This document shows positions 1 through 8,220 of a DNA stretch of 64,000 nucleotides, in pieces (position 1 is the stretch's first letter; each line of letters opens with the position of its first letter). A program made the position numbers and the translations under genes. The notes below the pieces were generated by a model. The model saw only the letters and a list, made by a program, of their open reading frames with translations. It searched no databases and had not been told where the DNA came from. Origin of the DNA: Megalodesulfovibrio gigas DSM 1382 = ATCC 19364 (lineage in GTDB: Bacteria; Desulfobacterota; Desulfovibrionia; Desulfovibrionales; Desulfovibrionaceae); contig NC_022444.1 of NCBI RefSeq assembly GCF_000468495.1, positions 3,061,681-3,125,680 on the forward strand, in the 5' to 3' direction.

Positions 1-27
1 AACCTTTCTTTAGAAAGGTTCTTCCCC
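1..27. terminator. Right half of a terminator-like hairpin cut by the window edge
   Basis: The first 20 bases are a perfect 9-2-9 inverted repeat (AACCTTTCT/AGAAAGGTT), followed by CTTCCCC. If the missing left flank reads GGGGAAG, the whole would form a long stem of the same GGTTC(T)CCCC type as the hairpins near 24.9, 48.1 and 55.9 kb. The left flank lies outside the window, so the extension is inferred. Confidence 0.5.
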
Positions 28-277
28 GAGAGCTCTTTTCAAAAACAACGTGCTCTAGCCTCCCGCTTCCTGCAGCGTCCTGCAGCCCCCGACGGCTCCG
101 GCCACTGCAACGCCTCCCCCATGCGCATCCCCCGCCTGTTGCAGCGCTCCCCCCCGTGCACAGCCTCCCTGCAGTCCTCTTCCCTCCCAGACGTCCCGCG
201 CCATGCACAACGACAGCAAAATATCCAAAGGCAGCAGGAAGGTATGCGCGGCTGCCGCGGAAGCGGTCCGTCAAGAA

Positions 278-305
278 TTGACAAATTACATTCTATATTG
301 ATAAA
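278..305 (+). promoter_or_regulatory. Candidate sigma70-type promoter for the 73-aa gene
   Basis: A perfect TTGACA (278-283) is followed after 16 bases by GATAAA (300-305), in an AT-rich stretch that contrasts with the GC-rich flanks. The gene with a good ribosome-binding site starts 82 bases downstream. Bases 28-277 hold only short low-quality reading frames on both strands, and I see no gene there. Confidence 0.5.
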
Positions 306-386
306 TTAATAGAAACACCTGCCGCCTGCCTGCGTTTGCGGCAGGCCCTTCATCGAATCACCAATTTCCCTGCGGAGGGGACGTAG

Positions 387-608
387 ATGCAGCAGGATCC
401 CATAGCGGAACTCTATGCCGTGGCAGCGGCATTGCAATTTCTTGAGGACTCATTCGGATGCCATGGAGAAGGAGGCAGGGCCGTGCGGGCCGAAGGCGCG
501 GCCTACGTCACCGGGCTCATGGGCCGACGGGTGGACGACATCGCCACCCTGCTGGCTGCTGCACCAGGCCCGGATGAGGTGGCAGGATTGCGTGAGTTTT
601 CACGGTGA
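387..608 (+). CDS. Small hypothetical protein, 73 aa
   Basis: I do not recognise this protein. It is short, predicted soluble and acidic, with no signal peptide or membrane segment, and it has an N-terminal helical stretch (AELYAVAAALQFLED). The start is supported by GGAGGGG six bases before the ATG and by a TTGACA-type promoter upstream. The stop is followed by an inverted repeat at 635-669 that may end the transcript. No neighbour suggests a function. It could be a local, lineage-specific gene. Confidence 0.5.
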   Translation: MQQDPIAELYAVAAALQFLEDSFGCHGEGGRAVRAEGAAYVTGLMGRRVDDIATLLAAAPGPDEVAGLREFSR

Positions 609-634
609 TGGCTCGGAGGCATTCAATATATCTT

Positions 635-669
635 TTTAGAGAAAAGCGCACTTGACTTTCTTCTCTAAA
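635..669. repeat. Perfect 9-bp inverted repeat (hairpin or operator)
   Basis: TTTAGAGAA (635-643) pairs with TTCTCTAAA (661-669) around a 17-base loop in an AT-rich gap between two small genes. It could be a weak terminator for the upstream gene or a binding site in the promoter of the downstream pair. A TTGACT at 652-657 sits inside the loop, which fits a regulatory site. Confidence 0.45.
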
Positions 670-734
670 TAGATACATCTCCTGCAGCACGCAGCGCCAG
701 CTGGCGCGCGCAACCGTCTTGCAAGGAGTTTGCG

Positions 735-959
735 ATGCCCCGCACGTCCACCCTACAACGAGACGACGCCACCGGCGCCCTGCTGCACCGTGTGGGGGAC
801 CGATGGCTGCCCCTGGAACTGGCCCTGGAGGCGCAGGAAATCCGGGACCACGCCCGCGCCGCCGTGCGCACCGCCCTGCAGGAATCCGCCAGCCCCGACG
901 ACCAAACGCCGGGGAACACTGCGCAGCACCCGGCCCTCCTGGGGGAGGAACCGGCATGA
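735..959 (+). CDS. Small hypothetical protein, 74 aa
   Basis: I do not recognise this protein. The first half reads like a short beta segment followed by a helix (RWLPLELALEAQEIRDHARAAV), and the last 25 residues are rich in Pro, Asp and Gln and look disordered. AAGGAG lies about seven bases before the ATG. The stop overlaps the start of the next gene as ATGA, so the two are probably translated together, and this protein may work with the zinc-ribbon protein that follows. Confidence 0.5.
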   Translation: MPRTSTLQRDDATGALLHRVGDRWLPLELALEAQEIRDHARAAVRTALQESASPDDQTPGNTAQHPALLGEEPA

Positions 960-1339
960 GCACGCTGCCGCTCTCGCGCACCTGCCGTCGTTGCCGCGCC
1001 ATCTTCCACATCATGCCACATCGGCTGACCCGACTGCCCGGAGCCGGCGAGTTGTGCCCTGCCTGCCGGTTTCTGGGAGAGGCGGCCGACCAGTCTCCAG
1101 AAATAGACGACATCCCCCCGCCGCGGCGCACCTGGCCGTGCCGCCTGTGCGGCCGGCACTCGGCCAACCGGCTGTACTGTCCGGAGCATCTGGAAGCGCT
1201 GTCGGCGGAGCTGGGCTACGATCCCGGAGATTTCGGCCTGGAGGACCGGGTCCTGCCCCTGGCCATGCGCTCGCATATGCAGCGCGAGGCGGCCGAGGAG
1301 CTAGGCGTGAAGGAGGAACAGGAGCGGCCGACGGAATAA
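956..1339 (+). CDS. Small zinc-ribbon protein, 127 aa
   Basis: This protein carries paired cysteine knuckles: CRRC near residue 10 and CPAC about 25 residues later, then CRLC with a nearby CPEH. The spacing fits one or two treble-clef or rubredoxin-like zinc ribbons. There is no signal peptide, so it should act in the cytoplasm. I chose the ATG at 956 because it overlaps the previous stop (ATGA) and because the frame upstream of it looks non-coding. The C-terminal helix is charged (REAAEELGVKEEQE). A role as a small nucleic-acid or protein adaptor is possible but not shown. Confidence 0.6.
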   Translation: MSTLPLSRTCRRCRAIFHIMPHRLTRLPGAGELCPACRFLGEAADQSPEIDDIPPPRRTWPCRLCGRHSANRLYCPEHLEALSAELGYDPGDFGLEDRVLPLAMRSHMQREAAEELGVKEEQERPTE

Positions 1340-1370
1340 GCAGCGCGCTCCATGCAGAAGACCATCGCAG

Positions 1371-1396
1371 GGCGGCTATCGGGCCGCCTTGCTTTT
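1371..1396 (+). terminator. Candidate rho-independent terminator
   Basis: GGCGGC (1371-1376) and GCCGCC (1383-1388) form a short stem with a six-base loop, followed by TTGCTTTT. It would stop transcription from the 735-1339 pair. It overlaps the end of the convergent anti-sigma gene. Confidence 0.45.
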
Positions 1397-1798
1397 ATAC
1401 AGCAGCCGCAGCACGTTGAAGTCCCCGATGCGCTCGTATTGCACCTTGTCCATGATCTTGCGCACCAGGTAGATGCCCATGCCGCCCCCGCCCAGCATGT
1501 CCAGACCGCCCGAGGAAGATGCCAGCACATTGAAGGGCTTGCCCCTGTCCACAATGCGCATCAGCAGTTGACCATCACTCGCTTTGCAGGCCAGCTGGAT
1601 GGTATGGCGGGGGTTGATGCGTCCTTCGGCCTTGGGGTAGGCGTAATAGACGATGTTGGTCAGCACCTCTTCCAGGGCCAGGGCCACGCGGCCCATTTCG
1701 ATTTCAGGCACGCCGCCGGCCACGGCCTCGCTTTTGAGGAAGGCCTTGAATTCCTCGATGCAGTCGAGGGACGCGGGGCGCTCAATACTGGCGGACAT
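1376..1798 (-). CDS. RsbW/SpoIIAB-like anti-sigma factor ATPase (HATPase_c_2)
   Basis: This 140-residue protein has the GHKL ATP-binding fold of RsbW-type switch kinases. The N box (EEVLTNIVYYAYP) supplies the Mg-binding Glu and Asn, MRIVDRGKPFN is the G1 region, and GGMGIYLVRKIMD is the Gly-rich lid. In the known family such proteins bind a sigma factor or phosphorylate an STAS anti-anti-sigma partner. No STAS gene is adjacent, but a SpoIIE-type phosphatase lies 10 kb away (11849-13879). I start at MSASIERP because the long upstream frame is only antisense to the MFS gene. It is divergent from that gene and may share its control region. Confidence 0.85.
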   Translation of the reverse strand: MSASIERPASLDCIEEFKAFLKSEAVAGGVPEIEMGRVALALEEVLTNIVYYAYPKAEGRINPRHTIQLACKASDGQLLMRIVDRGKPFNVLASSSGGLDMLGGGGMGIYLVRKIMDKVQYERIGDFNVLRLLYKSKAAR

Positions 1799-1922
1799 GA
1801 AACAATTTTCGTATGCTGCTGGAAAGAGTGGAACGGATGGCGCTCGGGCTCCTGACGTTGCGGCGCGGTACGGGCCTGCGCGTTCCCGGAAGACCCGTCC
1901 ATGAATACGACAAGGCAGGTCC

Positions 1923-4367
1923 ATGAGCAAGCCGCTTTTATCAAAGGCAGAACGTCCTGCGCCCCTGCGCCGGCTGGCCGCCATGCTGCTGGTGCTGCTG
2001 GCCCTGGCCATGGCCTTTGCCGCCGGCCTTTCCCTGTCCCGGCTGGAGACGCTGCAGAGCCGGGCCGTGCTGTCCCAGGCAGACGCCGCCGGCGCAGCCC
2101 TGCGGCAGGCCCTGGAAGCAGCGGTGCGCTTCGGCAAGCCGTTGCAGTCCGGCGTGGGGCTGGTGGGCATGGAAGAGCGGATCAAAACCGCCCGGCAGAG
2201 CCTGCCCGCCCTGGCCGGGTTGTCCATCGCCGATGCGGAGGGGGCCATCGTCCAAAGCCTGGACCAGACGCTGGAAGGCCAATCCCTCGGCGCGGTGCTC
2301 GGGCCGGACTGGGACGCCAACGCCACCGCCGTCTCCCATGCCGGCATGCGCCAGTTGCTGCTGCCCGTGCGCAACCCCGACGGCAGCCTGGCCGGCCGGC
2401 TGGTGCTGGGCATTCCCGAGGCCGTCTTCACGGAACGCATCCATGCCGGCATGCGCAGCGCCCTGACGCACATGCTGTACTGCCTGGCCGGCGCAGGCGT
2501 GCTCCTGGCCGTGGCCCTGCCCCTGGCGGCCCGGTCCCGGACAGGCGACCCCAATCGCCGCATCATGCTGGCCGGCTGTCTGTCCACGGGGCTGGCGTTG
2601 CTGTGCTATTCGGTATTGACCATCCATGACTTCCGTCAGCTGCATCGCCAGGTGCTGCAGGACAAATCCCTGGCCCTGGCTGGCGCCGCCGCCCAGGACA
2701 TCAATCGCCTGCTGGACAAAGGCCTGCCCCTGGAACGCATGCTCGGGCTGGATCGCCGCCTGGGCGCGCTCATCGACGGCGATGCGGAGATCGAATCCAT
2801 GGCGGTGCTGGACACGGCAGGCCAGGTCCGCTACCTCGCCACGGCCGCCGGCAATGCCACGGCAGCAGACGACAGCCCTGCCGACCCGTCCCTGCAGTTC
2901 GACACTGCGCTGGAACGCGCGGTACAGGGCCAATCCGAGCCGGCAGGCCTGGTGCGGGTGCGCCTTTCCCATGCCAATCTGGCCGAGGCCACGCGGCAGA
3001 TTGTGCTGGACACCGCCACCGTGGGCATCATTGCCCTGCTGTTTCTGGTGGAAACGATTCTGCTGGCATTGCGCAACGGCGGGCACGCCGCGCGGCGGAC
3101 TCGCCCTTCGGAATCGTCCGTGCCGACTTCCCCCGCGCCGGTCTCCGTGGGCTATGGCGCCATCCGGCCTGTGGCCTTCCTCTTTCTCTTTGCCCTGGAC
3201 ACCAGCCTGTCCTTCATCCCCCTGCAGATGGAGGTGCTGTATACGCCCATCTTCGGGCTGGCCAAGGATGTGGTCCTGGGGTTGCCCATCTCCGCGGAAA
3301 TGGGCTGCGCCGGCCTGACGGTGCTGGCTTCGGGAGCCTGGATCGACCGTATCGGCTGGCGGCTGCCGTGCATGCTCGGCCTGGCCGGCGCGGCGGCGGG
3401 GTCCCTGCTCTCGGCCCTGGCGCCGGACGCCCTGACCTTCATCGCCGCCCGGGGCATCACCGGTCTGGGGTACGGGCTGGGCATCATGGCCACCCAGGGA
3501 TTTGTGGTGGCGGCCACCAGACCGGACGAACGCGGCCGCGGCATGGCCCAGCTGTTTGCCGGAGTGTACGCCGGCAGCCTGTGTGGCGGTGCTGCCGGGG
3601 CCATGCTGGCCGAACGCGTGGGGTATGCGCCCATCTTCCTCATAGCCGCGGCGCTGCTGCTGGCCCTGGCCCTGGCCCTGCCCCTGCTCTTCCGGGATGC
3701 CACCCCCGCGGCCGGCATCGCCCACGCCGCAGGGCATCCCGGCACCCCGGTCGCCCCCGTCACCAGAACACCCGGCGCATTGCCGCGATTCCTGCGCAGC
3801 CGGGCCGTGCTGGCCCTGGCCTGCTGCGCCATCCTGCCCGGGGCCCTGGGGCTCATCGGCTATCTGAACTACCTCCTGCCCCTGGCCCTGGTGCGCGGCG
3901 GAGCCAGCCAGTCCGACGTGGGCCGCGTGCTCATGCTCTACAGCGTCTGCCTGATCTATCTTGCGCCGCCCCTGGCCCGGATCATCGACCAATCCTCCCG
4001 CCGACATGTGTGGATCACCGCCGCCGGCATCCTGGCCGCCATGGGACTGGGAGCCTACGCCGTGCTGGACGGCATGGCCGCAGCAGCCGCAGCCACGGCC
4101 ATGCTGGGCCTGTCCGCCAGCATCGCCTTTGCCGCCCAGAGCGCCTTTGCCTTGGATCTGGCCGAGACCAGGGCCCTGGGCGAAGCCACGGCCCTGAGCA
4201 TCACCAGCGCCATCGAGCGCCTGGGGCAGGTGCTCGGGCCCCTGTGCCTGGGCATGGCCGTGGCGGTGCTGGGGCTTGGCGATGGCGTCGCACTCGTGGG
4301 GCTGGGGGTGCTGGCCGCCACCCTGCTCTTCTGGCTCCTGACCAGACACCTTGGACGGACCCAATGA
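1923..4367 (+). CDS. Sensor-fused MFS transporter, 814 aa
   Basis: This membrane protein has two parts. Residues 1 to about 400 resemble a bacterial sensor: a first TM helix (about 19-37), a periplasmic region, a TM pair near 180-230, a second periplasmic region and a TM helix near 360-380. Residues from about 415 on form a 12-helix major facilitator domain, with the loop motif GAWIDRIGWR and RGITGLGYGLG. MFS proteins are normally about 400 residues, so this is a fusion. It may sense a ligand and transport it, or use the transporter half for signalling. Its stop overlaps the next start (ATGA), indicating an operon. Confidence 0.75.
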   Translation: MSKPLLSKAERPAPLRRLAAMLLVLLALAMAFAAGLSLSRLETLQSRAVLSQADAAGAALRQALEAAVRFGKPLQSGVGLVGMEERIKTARQSLPALAGLSIADAEGAIVQSLDQTLEGQSLGAVLGPDWDANATAVSHAGMRQLLLPVRNPDGSLAGRLVLGIPEAVFTERIHAGMRSALTHMLYCLAGAGVLLAVALPLAARSRTGDPNRRIMLAGCLSTGLALLCYSVLTIHDFRQLHRQVLQDKSLALAGAAAQDINRLLDKGLPLERMLGLDRRLGALIDGDAEIESMAVLDTAGQVRYLATAAGNATAADDSPADPSLQFDTALERAVQGQSEPAGLVRVRLSHANLAEATRQIVLDTATVGIIALLFLVETILLALRNGGHAARRTRPSESSVPTSPAPVSVGYGAIRPVAFLFLFALDTSLSFIPLQMEVLYTPIFGLAKDVVLGLPISAEMGCAGLTVLASGAWIDRIGWRLPCMLGLAGAAAGSLLSALAPDALTFIAARGITGLGYGLGIMATQGFVVAATRPDERGRGMAQLFAGVYAGSLCGGAAGAMLAERVGYAPIFLIAAALLLALALALPLLFRDATPAAGIAHAAGHPGTPVAPVTRTPGALPRFLRSRAVLALACCAILPGALGLIGYLNYLLPLALVRGGASQSDVGRVLMLYSVCLIYLAPPLARIIDQSSRRHVWITAAGILAAMGLGAYAVLDGMAAAAAATAMLGLSASIAFAAQSAFALDLAETRALGEATALSITSAIERLGQVLGPLCLGMAVAVLGLGDGVALVGLGVLAATLLFWLLTRHLGRTQ

Positions 4368-5878
4368 CCCCTTCCGCCGAGAACCTCTGCCGTCAGGTTT
4401 TCCAGCGTCTGCCGGGTCTGGCCGCCCTGCTGGAGACCGCCGGCGACCGGCTGCTGACGGACCATGTCCGGATGCTGGGCGCGTCCCTGCCGCCGCCCGT
4501 GCAATCGCGGCATGACCTGCCGGCCTGTCTGGGGCAGACGCCCGTGGCCCTCACGGCCAATCACCACGGGCTGGACACCCTGGCCCAGTCCTGGCAATCC
4601 ACCCTGGCCTTTTCCCTGCCGCATCTGCTCGCCGGTACCCCCAGGCCCGTGCCCGTGCTGGCCACGGGGCTGCCCTCCCTGAACAACATCACCTTTCCGG
4701 CCGGGCTGCTCTGCTCGAATTTTTCCCCGCACACGGACGAGACGCGCATCATCAGGCTGCCCCTGCTGCCCGCCCGGCTGCGGCAGACCATGGCCGCCGT
4801 TGCCCCGCCCGTCACCCAGGAGAATCTGCGTCGGGCCTGCCGGGCCGTGCGGGAGGATCTGCGTCTGCTGCCGGTCCAGAAAACACCCGCCCTGGCGCTG
4901 CTGGAAGCATTTGCGGACGACCTGCCCGGCAATCGGTTTGTGGAGCAGGCCGCCCGCTGGAATCGGCGGCTGTGGACTGGACTCTTTGCAGACGGGCAGG
5001 CTCCGCCCCTGGAATTCCTGGAGCTGGAAGCCGTCACGACGGCGCTGCTGACGCACGATCTCGTCCAGCCGTCTTCGCTGCTGTGGGGCTTGTTGTGGGA
5101 CGAGGGGATCCGGGAACGACTCCTCACGGCCCTGGACGGCTGCGCCGGCTGCTGGAATCTGGACCGCCTGAACCGGCTGGCCCGAATGCGCTGTCAGGAC
5201 GCGCCGGGGCATGACGACCTGGCCGGCGCAGGCACCTGCTTTTTCTGGGCAGCGGACGCAAAAGGCCGCCAGACCCCCCTGCGCCTGGAGTCAACCTCCG
5301 AGGGCTGGCGGCTGACCGGCGTCTGCCGCGATGGCACACCCGTCGTCTGGCCCTGGGAGCCGGCGGCGGTGCTGGAAGGGCTGGCCACACGACGGCTGCT
5401 GCCGTCCCTGTTCACCAGTTACGCCGCCCTGGCCCTGGCCCGGGGCGTGGCCTGCGTGGGCGGAGTCTATCAATCCGCATACCTGGCCCGCATGGTCGCC
5501 GGCACGGCCCAGGCCTTACGCGAGGCCGGACAGCCGGGCCTGGCCGCACAGGTGGGAGGGATCGCCGGGGACTGGTTCCTGGCCGGGGTGCACCTGCTGT
5601 TTGTGCAGGCGGGCGGCATCCTCGCCCCGGCCCACGCCATGGACGCCCTGACGACAGGGCCACTGCAGCGGACGGAGTTGCAGGCCATGGGCCGACTGAC
5701 ACTGCGGCAGGCCGTGCTCGCCGGACTGGTGCAGACCTATGGCGAGGTGGCGCCCAGGGAGGAACGCCCCGCCGGCTGGCGGGACATCCTGTGCAACCAT
5801 GCCGTCGCCGCCTGGGCGCCGGGCCTCAGCGTCCGAGCCTTGCGGTCCGGCACGATGACCGCTCCGGCCGTTTTCTGA
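4364..5878 (+). CDS. Hypothetical protein, 504 aa, coupled to the MFS sensor
   Basis: I do not recognise this family. It begins at an ATG overlapping the MFS stop (ATGA), so it is translationally coupled. It has no signal peptide, and its helices are mostly amphipathic, with a few hydrophobic stretches (for example FTSYAALALARGVACVGGVY near residue 350) that fall short of clear membrane segments. Cysteines are scattered without a metal motif. The last 53 bases overlap the convergent glycosyltransferase gene. Because it pairs with the sensor-MFS protein, it may be a cytoplasmic partner enzyme acting on the transported compound. Confidence 0.65.
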   Translation: MTPSAENLCRQVFQRLPGLAALLETAGDRLLTDHVRMLGASLPPPVQSRHDLPACLGQTPVALTANHHGLDTLAQSWQSTLAFSLPHLLAGTPRPVPVLATGLPSLNNITFPAGLLCSNFSPHTDETRIIRLPLLPARLRQTMAAVAPPVTQENLRRACRAVREDLRLLPVQKTPALALLEAFADDLPGNRFVEQAARWNRRLWTGLFADGQAPPLEFLELEAVTTALLTHDLVQPSSLLWGLLWDEGIRERLLTALDGCAGCWNLDRLNRLARMRCQDAPGHDDLAGAGTCFFWAADAKGRQTPLRLESTSEGWRLTGVCRDGTPVVWPWEPAAVLEGLATRRLLPSLFTSYAALALARGVACVGGVYQSAYLARMVAGTAQALREAGQPGLAAQVGGIAGDWFLAGVHLLFVQAGGILAPAHAMDALTTGPLQRTELQAMGRLTLRQAVLAGLVQTYGEVAPREERPAGWRDILCNHAVAAWAPGLSVRALRSGTMTAPAVF

Positions 5879-6998
5879 TGCGCACCGGACGCCGGGGCCG
5901 CAGGGAGTGCCGTGTTGCCGTGGTCTGCCCCAGGGCCTCGGGAGCGGGCACGTCGCACGTGCCGCCTTCCAGTTGCTCGGCGCACTGCAGGCAGGAGAAG
6001 GTCCAGGGCAAGGCGTGGGTGGAGGCGCTTTCCTGCAGCTCCGCCGGCCCCACGATGCGCCGGATGATGAACAGCGGCCGGCCCTTCACCTGCATGTAAA
6101 TGCGGCCGATGTACTCCCCGGCCATGCCCAGCACCAGCAGCTGGCAACTGCCCAGCACCAGCAGCACGCCCAGAATGGATGCCCAGCCCGGCACCACATA
6201 CCCGAAAAAGTAGCTGGCGAACACGTACAGCAACAGGGCGAAGCCCAGGCAGGAAAACGCCGCGCCGCCGTAGCTGGCGAAACGCAGGGGCCGGATGGAA
6301 AAGCCGGTGATGGCGTCCGTGGCGAAGGCAATCATCTTGCGCAGGGTGTATTTTGTCTCCCCGGCATAGCGCGGATCGCGGTTGTACAGCACCGGCGTCT
6401 GGGTGAAGCCCACCCAGCTGACCATGCCGCGGATGAAGCGGTGCCGCTCGGGCATGGCCTTGAGCACCTCCACCACCCGGCGGCGCATGAGCCGGAAGTC
6501 ACCCGTATCCAGGGGGATGGGCGCCTCGGTCATGGCGTTCAAAAAGCGGTAGAAGGCCTTGGCCTCCATCTTCTTGAGCCAGGTTTCGCCGTCGCGGCGG
6601 GCGCGCTGGCCGTAGACCACGTCCGATCCCTGCTCCAGCACCTCCAGCATTTTGCCCAGCAGCTCGGGCGGGTCCTGCAGGTCGGCGTCGATGAGCAGCA
6701 CAGACTCGCCGCGGCACACGGCCAGACCGGCGGTCACGGCCAGCTGGTGGCCATGGTTGCGGGACAGATCCACCCCGATGACCTGGGGATCCCGGGCCGC
6801 GATGCCGGCAATGATCTCCCAGGTGGCGTCCCGGGAGCCGTCATTGACGAGGACGATTTCGTAATCCGCCGCCCCGCAATCCAGCAGGCTCTTGCGCATG
6901 CGGGAGTAGAACTCTTCCAGACACAAAGCCTCGTTGTAGCACGGGGCCACCACGGAGATGGAGGGGCGCGGCGAGTGGCCGCAATGGCAGGCAGGCAT
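5826..6998 (-). CDS. Family 2 glycosyltransferase, DPM1/GtrB type
   Basis: The N-terminal 230 residues form a GT-A domain: SVVAPCYNEA, the NDGSRD nucleotide-binding loop, and the LIDADLQDPPE metal/donor motif typical of polyprenyl-phosphate mannose or glucose synthases. Two TM helices follow near residues 245-265 and 280-305. In the family this enzyme charges undecaprenyl phosphate with a sugar on the cytoplasmic side. The two membrane transferases upstream could use that lipid donor. The last 55 residues are Arg/Ser-rich, unlike the family, and overlap the convergent gene, so the true stop may have been lost. The start has AGGAT upstream. Confidence 0.85.
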   Translation of the reverse strand: MPACHCGHSPRPSISVVAPCYNEALCLEEFYSRMRKSLLDCGAADYEIVLVNDGSRDATWEIIAGIAARDPQVIGVDLSRNHGHQLAVTAGLAVCRGESVLLIDADLQDPPELLGKMLEVLEQGSDVVYGQRARRDGETWLKKMEAKAFYRFLNAMTEAPIPLDTGDFRLMRRRVVEVLKAMPERHRFIRGMVSWVGFTQTPVLYNRDPRYAGETKYTLRKMIAFATDAITGFSIRPLRFASYGGAAFSCLGFALLLYVFASYFFGYVVPGWASILGVLLVLGSCQLLVLGMAGEYIGRIYMQVKGRPLFIIRRIVGPAELQESASTHALPWTFSCLQCAEQLEGGTCDVPAPEALGQTTATRHSLRPRRPVRIRKRPERSSCRTARLGR

Positions 6999-7007
6999 GG
7001 ATTGATC

Positions 7008-8210
7008 CTAGATAACGATGTGCAGCCCCGTGGCCCAGGCAGTCATCAGAAAGCCGTTCCACAGTGCCATGAGAAGAAAACACAGGCCGGCAACGGTGGG
7101 TGCACGGCGATACACGTACGCCATGACCCCCACCAGGGGAAACACCACCAGAAAATACCGCGGCATGGAGGCCAGGGGCACATCTCCAGGACCGGAGAGC
7201 AGCGGCACCAGCATGAGCGGCAGAGCCAGGAGCACTTCGTCCCAACGCCGGAGCAGCACCACACAGGCCGCCAGGGCCAGATGCAGGCAGGTGGCGATGG
7301 CCAGATACACATTCTCCGGCGTGGCGAAATACAGGCTCTTGCCGATGGCCACCAGCGGGAAATGCCACACCCGGTACCAGCCGCGCTGGGCCTTCATGAA
7401 TGCAAAGGCGTCCCCGGCGTGGAAATGCAGGTACACGGCAAAGGCCACAATGCCCAGGGGAATGAGCCCCAGCCAGAGCACGCGCAAATCCGCACGCCGC
7501 GGCCGCCAGTCCAGGATCCCGGCAGCGCGGCGTTGCTCCAGAAAAATCCAGAGCAGGCCCAGGCCCACGGTGATGCCCACCAGCCGGGTGGCGGCCAGAA
7601 ACGCCCCCAGCACCCCGGCCAGGAACCATTGCTGTCTGTCCGCCGCCAGCACACACCCAAGCAGCAGCATCAGAAACAGCGATTCCGTGTACACCGCCGA
7701 AAAGATGAAGGAATGCGGCATGAAGCACAGGATGGCCACCGCCGCCCGGGCCGCGTCATCCCCCCATCGGGGTTTCCCCACAGCATACAGCAGCCGCAGG
7801 CTCGCCAGAAAACACGCATTGGAGAGGAGCACCCCGGCCAACAAAGGGTTGCCCGTGGCCTTGCTCAACAGCCAGACCAGCAGCGGGTACAGGGGAAAAA
7901 AGGCGAAGTTGAGCTGCCGGGGCGTGCCATCGGGGTTCACGTGGGTCACGCTGGTATCGTAGCCGTGCTGGATGATGTTGAAGTACCAGCCGCTATCCCA
8001 GGCAGACCAGACATCCAGCCAGGATGCAACGCTGGAAAACCAGTGGAAATGATCCAGCATAAACGCTTCCCAGCCCCAGCGGGCCATGATGCCGACGGCC
8101 TGCAGGATGAGCCGGGACACAAGGAAGCAGCCCAGAACCCAGATCCAGGGCGATCGCATCCAATGCCCGGCCTGCGATTCCGACGCGGCAGAGGGAAATA
8201 CGGCAGTCAT
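7008..8210 (-). CDS. PIG-V-like membrane mannosyltransferase (copy A), 400 aa
   Basis: This is a polytopic membrane protein with roughly ten TM helices and the PIG-V/GT-C hallmark AWDSGWY near residue 67 in the first outer loop, followed by FFPLYPLLVWLL and YTESLFLMLLL. In the known family such enzymes use polyprenyl-phosphate-linked sugars on the outer face of the membrane. It is a clear tandem paralogue of the next gene upstream, and the GT2 gene 9 bases downstream is the likely donor synthase. The ATG lies 10 bases after the stop of copy B, so the genes form one operon. The acceptor is unknown. Confidence 0.8.
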   Translation of the reverse strand: MTAVFPSAASESQAGHWMRSPWIWVLGCFLVSRLILQAVGIMARWGWEAFMLDHFHWFSSVASWLDVWSAWDSGWYFNIIQHGYDTSVTHVNPDGTPRQLNFAFFPLYPLLVWLLSKATGNPLLAGVLLSNACFLASLRLLYAVGKPRWGDDAARAAVAILCFMPHSFIFSAVYTESLFLMLLLGCVLAADRQQWFLAGVLGAFLAATRLVGITVGLGLLWIFLEQRRAAGILDWRPRRADLRVLWLGLIPLGIVAFAVYLHFHAGDAFAFMKAQRGWYRVWHFPLVAIGKSLYFATPENVYLAIATCLHLALAACVVLLRRWDEVLLALPLMLVPLLSGPGDVPLASMPRYFLVVFPLVGVMAYVYRRAPTVAGLCFLLMALWNGFLMTAWATGLHIVI

Positions 8211-8220
8211 CCGGCCTTCC

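Noticed and set aside
28-284. Short frames (62 and 81 residues) in the first 300 bases
   Set aside because: Cys/Arg-rich composition, no ribosome-binding site, mutually antisense.
1941-4364. An 807-residue frame antisense to the MFS gene
   Set aside because: It is Gln/His/Gly-rich with no domain, has no ribosome-binding site, and mirrors the GC-rich codon pattern of the sense gene.
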